Positions 59,285 to 64,000 of a stretch of 64,000 nt of DNA are shown one piece after another. Both the position numbers and the translations under genes were made by a program. The notes under the pieces are model-generated. The model had not been told where the DNA came from, searched no databases, and saw only the letters and a program-made list of their open reading frames with translations. This DNA comes from Coprinellus micaceus (Eukaryota; Basidiomycota; Agaricomycetes; Agaricales; Psathyrellaceae), in NCBI GenBank assembly GCA_951394405.1, contig OX596337.1:992001-1056000 (forward strand), read 5' to 3'. Each line of letters starts with the position of its first letter. The stretch's first letter is position 1.

Positions 59285-60210
59285 GCTGATAGGAGCTATG
59301 GTGGAAGGTGCGAGAGGGCGTGCACCATCGTTAAGGAATCTTTTCTACATGCCATCCAAACGTGGATCGAACGGCAAAGGAGGAGCGAGAAGAAAAGTAT
59401 GCTATACCATCGCAGCTAATCATTGGATTCACTAGTACCTCATATCGGCTTGGTTTAGGTTCGTGAACGAGAGTTGTGGAGCTGGGTTGGGCGCTTATTC
59501 GTCCCGGGCCGGTTCTTCCTCCTTCCGGGAGTAAAGGCGCATTTAAAATCTTGTCCCCTCGATGGCCCGAGTTCCCCAAGTCGGACGTCCTCATCCTCTT
59601 CTCGTCTTCTACTGTTTCAGATATTCATACCACCCTTTCACAGCACCGCTGCCCCAAGCTTCCATCTATTCTTTGACGCCGGGCCTCGTCGATAGTGCTC
59701 CGGTGAGTAAGGGTCGTTTTGTATCGGGCCCCGAAACCGCCACAGAAGCGCCCACCATGACCCATGTCGTCACCATTGAAGGACCCGGGGCCTCGAGTCG
59801 CAGAGTTCGGATTCCTGATCCGTCCAGATGCTATGCCGTAAGAGGAAGTGCTGCTCGAGTGCTGTGCCTTTGAAGGCTTGTTCTGGTGCTCCGAGTCGCG
59901 GTTTCGCCCGAGTCTTTGCTTTGATTCACCCTCAATCACACAAGGCGGTGTGTCAAGATGTTGGCAGTGACTCGGTGCGCGATTCATCAGTGACCCCATG
60001 CTGGCGTATTGACTCAACCCGAGTTCTCGCGACCCCTTCCCTCAGTGTTCCGCCTCCCTCGCCAACATCCATTCAATCCCAACCCCGCATCCCAGCGACA
60101 TCTCTGGCTTGGCTGTTTCGCCTGCAACCATGACGGCATTTCACACCGTCCCATCTCAGCCCATCTCCCGGCTTTACATTCTTCGCACATGATCGCCGCG
60201 AATTCAACCT
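59285..60210. other. Intergenic region upstream of the P450 gene
   Basis: About 0.9 kb with only short frames on both strands and no motif. Confidence 0.4.
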
Positions 60211-60212
60211 TG

Positions 60213-60219
60213 TATATAA
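60213..60219 (+). promoter_or_regulatory. TATA box of the P450 gene
   Basis: TATATAA, 61-67 bp before the ATG at 60280. Confidence 0.6.
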
Positions 60220-60279
60220 GAAGGCCCGGATTGGCGGATGGGAAGAGCCACACATCATCAACGCACGAACATCCATAAG

Positions 60280-62842
60280 ATGGACTCATTGCAGCCCATC
60301 GTCGACCGGCTGCACGCTCTTGTGCCTGCCGCTGAGCAGGTCAACGCCATACTTGAGGCTGTTCTAAGCAGGCTCCCTCCTTCGGTTTCGTCTCTTGCTT
60401 CTAGCCTCTCTTCGCTCTCCCCGGCAGGCTCGGACTATACGAGCCCAGCCAAGCTCATTCCAGGCTCTATCTTCGTAGCGCTCGTTGTATGGCCGCTCCT
60501 CCGCCGCTTCGCGAGGGGACCTGGTCCATTGGATAAAGTCCCAGGGCCGGAGGGGGCGAGTTTTGTTGCAGGTCAGTCATTCCTTCAGGATTCTCTATCT
60601 ATTATTCCTGGATATTGGATGGAAAGCTGATCGTAATGATTGATCATGACTGGCAGGACACCTCCCTTTGGTCTTCACCCCGAACGCGTGGGGGTTCCAT
60701 GAGATGGTTGCCGAGAAGTGTACGCACCCCTTTCTTCTTCCTCGTCACATCGCGTTTACGCCGAATTTAACTTTCAGATGGGGGCATAGCCAAGCTTTAC
60801 GGCTTCTTCAGGAAACCTATGCTCTTTGTATATGACCCCAAGGCGCTGTACCATATCTTTTTGAAGGACCAACATACCTTCGAGGAGAGCGATTCGTTTG
60901 TTGGGTAAGTTCGCGTGAGCCCCGCCTGTACACAACTCCCCAAGTCCATTACCATGAGTGTCTACCTGCCAAGGAGAATACTGACGTCCATGATAGAACG
61001 AACCAGCCCGTCTTCGGCGATGGCCTCCTCTCCACGCTAGGCGAGCAGCATCGGAGGCAGCGCAAGATGCTCAACCCCGTGTTTTCTATTGCGCACATGA
61101 AGAGGATGATACCAACTTTCTTCGACATTACCTTCCAGGTACGTCCCCCCACACCCTTCCCTGCCAAGGTAGCGCTGACGAGTACGGGTCACACTTTCCT
61201 TGACATTTGCCATGGTGTGTAGCTCCGCGAGATATTCCTCGAGAAGACGTCGAACGGCCCCAGCGAACTCGACATGTCCCCCTTGATGACCGGCACTGCG
61301 TTGGAGATTATCAGCCAGTGTGGTTTGGGACAGAAGTTCAATACCGTCAAGGTCGCGAACGCCTCGGACGAGCATGAGTACATCAAGGCGATGAAGATGC
61401 TCCTGTGAGGGATCTCTCCACTTCTCACATCTGATGCGAGTGACTGACGTACGCGTATTTTATCTCTGCAGTCCCCTAGGTGCCAGCCCCTTCCTCCTCA
61501 TGGTCCGAACCATGGTCATGCCCACTCTCTACCGCCTCAAACTCTCTAACACGCGTTTCATGCGCCTGGTCGTCCGTTTGGTCGGCATTCCGTACAAACG
61601 CCTACGGCTTCTAAGGCAGGCAGTTGACGTTATGCACGAGACGAGTGTGGGCATATTCAATGCGAAGAAGAAGGCTGTGGCGGAGGGCGAGGACGGGGAT
61701 CAAACCGATTTCTTGAGTATTCTTGGTGAGTAATTTATCATGGAGACGTTTTGAAGAATATGAAGGATCGAACAACGTGGCCCCCGTAGTGCGAGAGAAC
61801 GCGAAAGCGTCCAAGGAGGACCAACTACCCGACAATGAGGTTATTGCGCAGATTTCGTGAGTGTTCCGTGTCCTTTCGTGTCCTTTCCTCCATGTCCCTC
61901 TCGTCCTTCGTTCGACTTAACGAATGACCACAATCTACGACAGCACGATCATGTTCGCAGCCATGGATACAACCTCGAATGCCCTTTGCCGTATCCTCTA
62001 TCTCCTCTCGAAGAATCAGGACGCGCAGAACAGGCTACGTGCTGAGATTTGGGAGGCGAAGCAGAGGTTTGGGGATGGGGAGCTGAGTTACGACCAGCTC
62101 GGCTCCTTGACTTATCTCGATGCCGTGATTAGGGAGACGTTGAGGCGGTGAGTTTCACAATTGTGCTCCCTGAGCTCAGCTGTAACTGGGCACCATACAC
62201 AGATATTCACCAGCTGCCGTCGTCACCAGAGAGTAAGCGCTAAGCCCCCTCGCCCCCATCATGACGTCTGACTGAATTCCTCCAGAACAAACAAAGACGC
62301 CATCCTGCCCCTGTCCAAGCCAATCACCACTACTGACGGGGCTCAAACCCAGGAGGTCTACGTCCCCAAGGACACCTTGGTTATCATTTCCATTAACTCC
62401 ATCAACAACGATCCGGATATCTGGGGCGAGGACGCCCACCAGTGGAAGCCCGAGCGGTGGTTGAAGCCTCTTCCCGAGGAGGTTGTTGAAGCTAAAGTTC
62501 CGGGGGTGTATTCACATTTGTGAGCATGCTTTTTCATGAGGATTAGCTACCTCTCACGCACTTTCATAGGATGACGTTCATCGGGGGCGGGCGTGCATGT
62601 ATCGGGTTCAAGTTCTCTGAGATGGAAATGAGTACGTCTTTGTTTCTGTATTTTCTATCCAGTGCTTGCACGTGCTCATCCAGGCCTCAGAGGTCGTACT
62701 ATATACCCTCATCGACCACTTCAAATTCAGCCCAAGCAAGGAGATCTACTGGAACATGATCGGTGTCGCGACTCCCTCGAGCCAGCCGGAGATGAAGGAG
62801 TTCAAGTCAGATTGCCCTTTGGTTGTTTCGCGGGCCGATTGA
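60280..62842 (+). CDS. Cytochrome P450, membrane-anchored monooxygenase
   Basis: At least twelve exons; phases agree from 60280 through 62631. The N-terminus carries a single anchor helix (SIFVALVVWPLL) followed by the proline-rich hinge KVPGPEG, typical of microsomal P450s. Landmarks: EQHRRQRKMLNPVF (C helix), TIMFAAMDTTSNALCR (I helix, oxygen-binding DTT), AVIRETLRR (ExxR), WKPERWL (PERF-type motif) and FIGGGRACIGFKFSEMEM with the heme-thiolate Cys. It would use NADPH via P450 reductase at the ER; the substrate is unknown. After the heme motif the expected last exon (HVLIQASEVVLYTLIDHFKF... ending near 62842) is one base out of frame, and the only visible intron would be 31 nt. This suggests a frameshift or an unrecognised splice site. 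The family number cannot be given from sequence alone. Confidence 0.8.
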
Positions 62843-63088
62843 TTTTTGTATCCCAAAGTTATGTCAAACACCAGAGGAGTTATCGCCTCACTGCGGGCTG
62901 GATTCATGCATATCAAGATACCCTTCGCTCACGCGCAACCGCTATACAGGGAGCCGGGGTGAACACCCACACAATCCATTAGTCGCGCAGCGGACATCAA
63001 GCTGCGTAAACGGTCCAAGTGATGATCTCCTCCTCATCCGTCCCGACTTCAGTTACACCTGGCTTAAGGTTTGATGCTCGAATGCGAC
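62843..63088. other. Convergent spacer
   Basis: About 250 bp between the P450 (plus) and the membrane-protein gene (minus). Nothing is seen in it. Confidence 0.4.
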
Positions 63089-64000
63089 CTAAGTCTGTCC
63101 CGTGAGGACCCCTTTTCTAGGTTCAAACATTCTTCCGTCCTGCCCTTCATCCTTCCCAGGGAGGGTCCTTGCGCTGTCATTGAATCGGATAGCACTCGGG
63201 CCAGTCGTCAAACTTCGAGATGTAGTGGAAGTCCAGCCCATCTGCCTCGTGAGACGGTAGGTGACAAGCAAGGGTGAGATGACCTGAGTAAGGTTAGCCA
63301 AGTCGCAACTTGGTGCACAACATCGGACACCATACCTGGATCTGTGCTAACATCGGCAAAATCAACTTCGCTCCCGGATTACCGAGGGCAAAGGGGATCA
63401 TAAATACAAGAACGAACACAGAATATAACGCCGAGCTCTCGATGATGATCGCGCTGACCGAGGTGTACATCCTGAGCGAACTGACATCGGAGCCGAGAAG
63501 CTTCTGCATCTGGACGCGGTGCAGCAATAGTTTCCCAGATATCAGTGCCGTAAGGATTAGATGGAGCGAGGCAACGATGGAGAGGTTGGCGAGAGTGAAG
63601 TTTATCTGTGAGAAAAGTGAAGAGTGGGGCAAGGACGTTTGGACGAGCAAGAGGATCCCGGTGGCTGCATAGATGCCGATGTTAGCCTCAGTGGTTGTGG
63701 GGCGAGGAAGAGACAAACCCACCCCAAGACGCAAGGTACAAAAGACCCGGCAGTGAAATAATTCCCCACAGTCCTCTCGTATGCGTATAGACGACATAAC
63801 ACCTGTACATCTGTTGACACAAGATGACCCCGCATCAGTTAAGCGCCCGTGACGTCACACCAACCACCAAGCGCTTATACGTAAGGTTGGGATGCAAGTA
63901 GTACTGACCATAAACCCATCCGAAAGCCAGGCAGTCAGCAAGAACGAGACATTTCCAAGCAGGACGACGGGGTGGTTATAGTGCTCCATGATCCACCCGA
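63089..64000 (-). CDS. Multi-pass membrane protein, 5' end beyond the window
   Basis: Four exons on minus: 64000-63909 (open to the edge), 63810-63723, 63664-63336 and 63283-63089; phases agree, giving 234 residues so far. Helices are visible in order: VVLLGNVSFLLTAWLSDGF, YVVYTHTRGLWGIISLPGLL, ATGILLLVQTSL, LANLSIVASLHLILTALISG, MYTSVSAIIIESSALYSVFV with PFALGNP, and MLAQIQVISPLLVTYRL, then a polar tail. The YRCYVV and IIIESSALYS motifs are typical of a large family of unnamed Agaricomycete membrane proteins with about seven helices. The 58-nt intron between exons 2 and 3 of the visible part was chosen because it restores the family sequence (LASWATGILLLVQ). Confidence 0.7.

Overview
This window is nuclear DNA of a filamentous basidiomycete, most likely a mushroom-forming Agaricomycete. 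The evidence is many short introns (about 45-80 nt, mostly GT...AG with CTAAC/CTGAC-like branch sites), a 375-residue actin split into nine exons, NACHT-type STAND proteins with the usual Agaricomycete N-terminus, a DUF6534-type membrane protein, and a cytochrome P450. No prokaryotic features, CRISPR array, rRNA or convincing tRNA was seen. Exon structures were worked out by eye from splice sites, reading frame and, where available, comparison between paralogues inside the window.

Layout. 1-8 kb: an edge-truncated membrane protein, a DUF6534-type membrane protein and actin, all on the minus strand. 8.7-11.6 kb: a NACHT NTPase (plus). 13.2-15.2 kb: a Bck1/MAPKKK-like protein whose kinase domain has lost catalytic residues (plus). 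15.7-47 kb: an accessory region built from repeated duplication. It holds four paralogues of a multi-exon gene that I cannot match to a named family (starts at 16607, 24958, 34042 on plus; 46742 on minus), with dispersed repeats, an inverted duplication of a small membrane-protein gene, a transposon insertion, and (from 41 kb, ending near 49.6 kb) three copies of a ~1.3 kb direct repeat. 50.8-53.1 kb: a Gln-rich zinc-binding putative regulator. 53.7-57.1 kb: a broken second NACHT gene (minus). 57.6-59.3 kb: a WDR89-like WD40 protein. 60.3-62.8 kb: a cytochrome P450. 63.1-64 kb: an edge-truncated multi-pass membrane protein (minus).

The most interesting feature is the paralogue array. All four copies share the same N-terminal modules with the same exon boundaries (one exon is exactly 45 nt in all four) and a TATAAACC/TATAAACG element 93-102 bp before the start. 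Their C-termini differ: copy 1 runs into a C2H2 zinc-finger reading frame, copy 2 into an F-box-like/LRR-like protein after re-using module 2 twice, and copies 3 and 4 into a degenerate kinase domain. A common front with exchangeable ends, duplicated beside NACHT genes and a stand-alone pseudokinase, resembles fast-evolving recognition or signalling loci. That role is inference only. The zinc-finger end of copy 1 is cut by a ~0.93 kb element with imperfect terminal inverted repeats and an 11-bp target duplication; removing the element restores one continuous frame.
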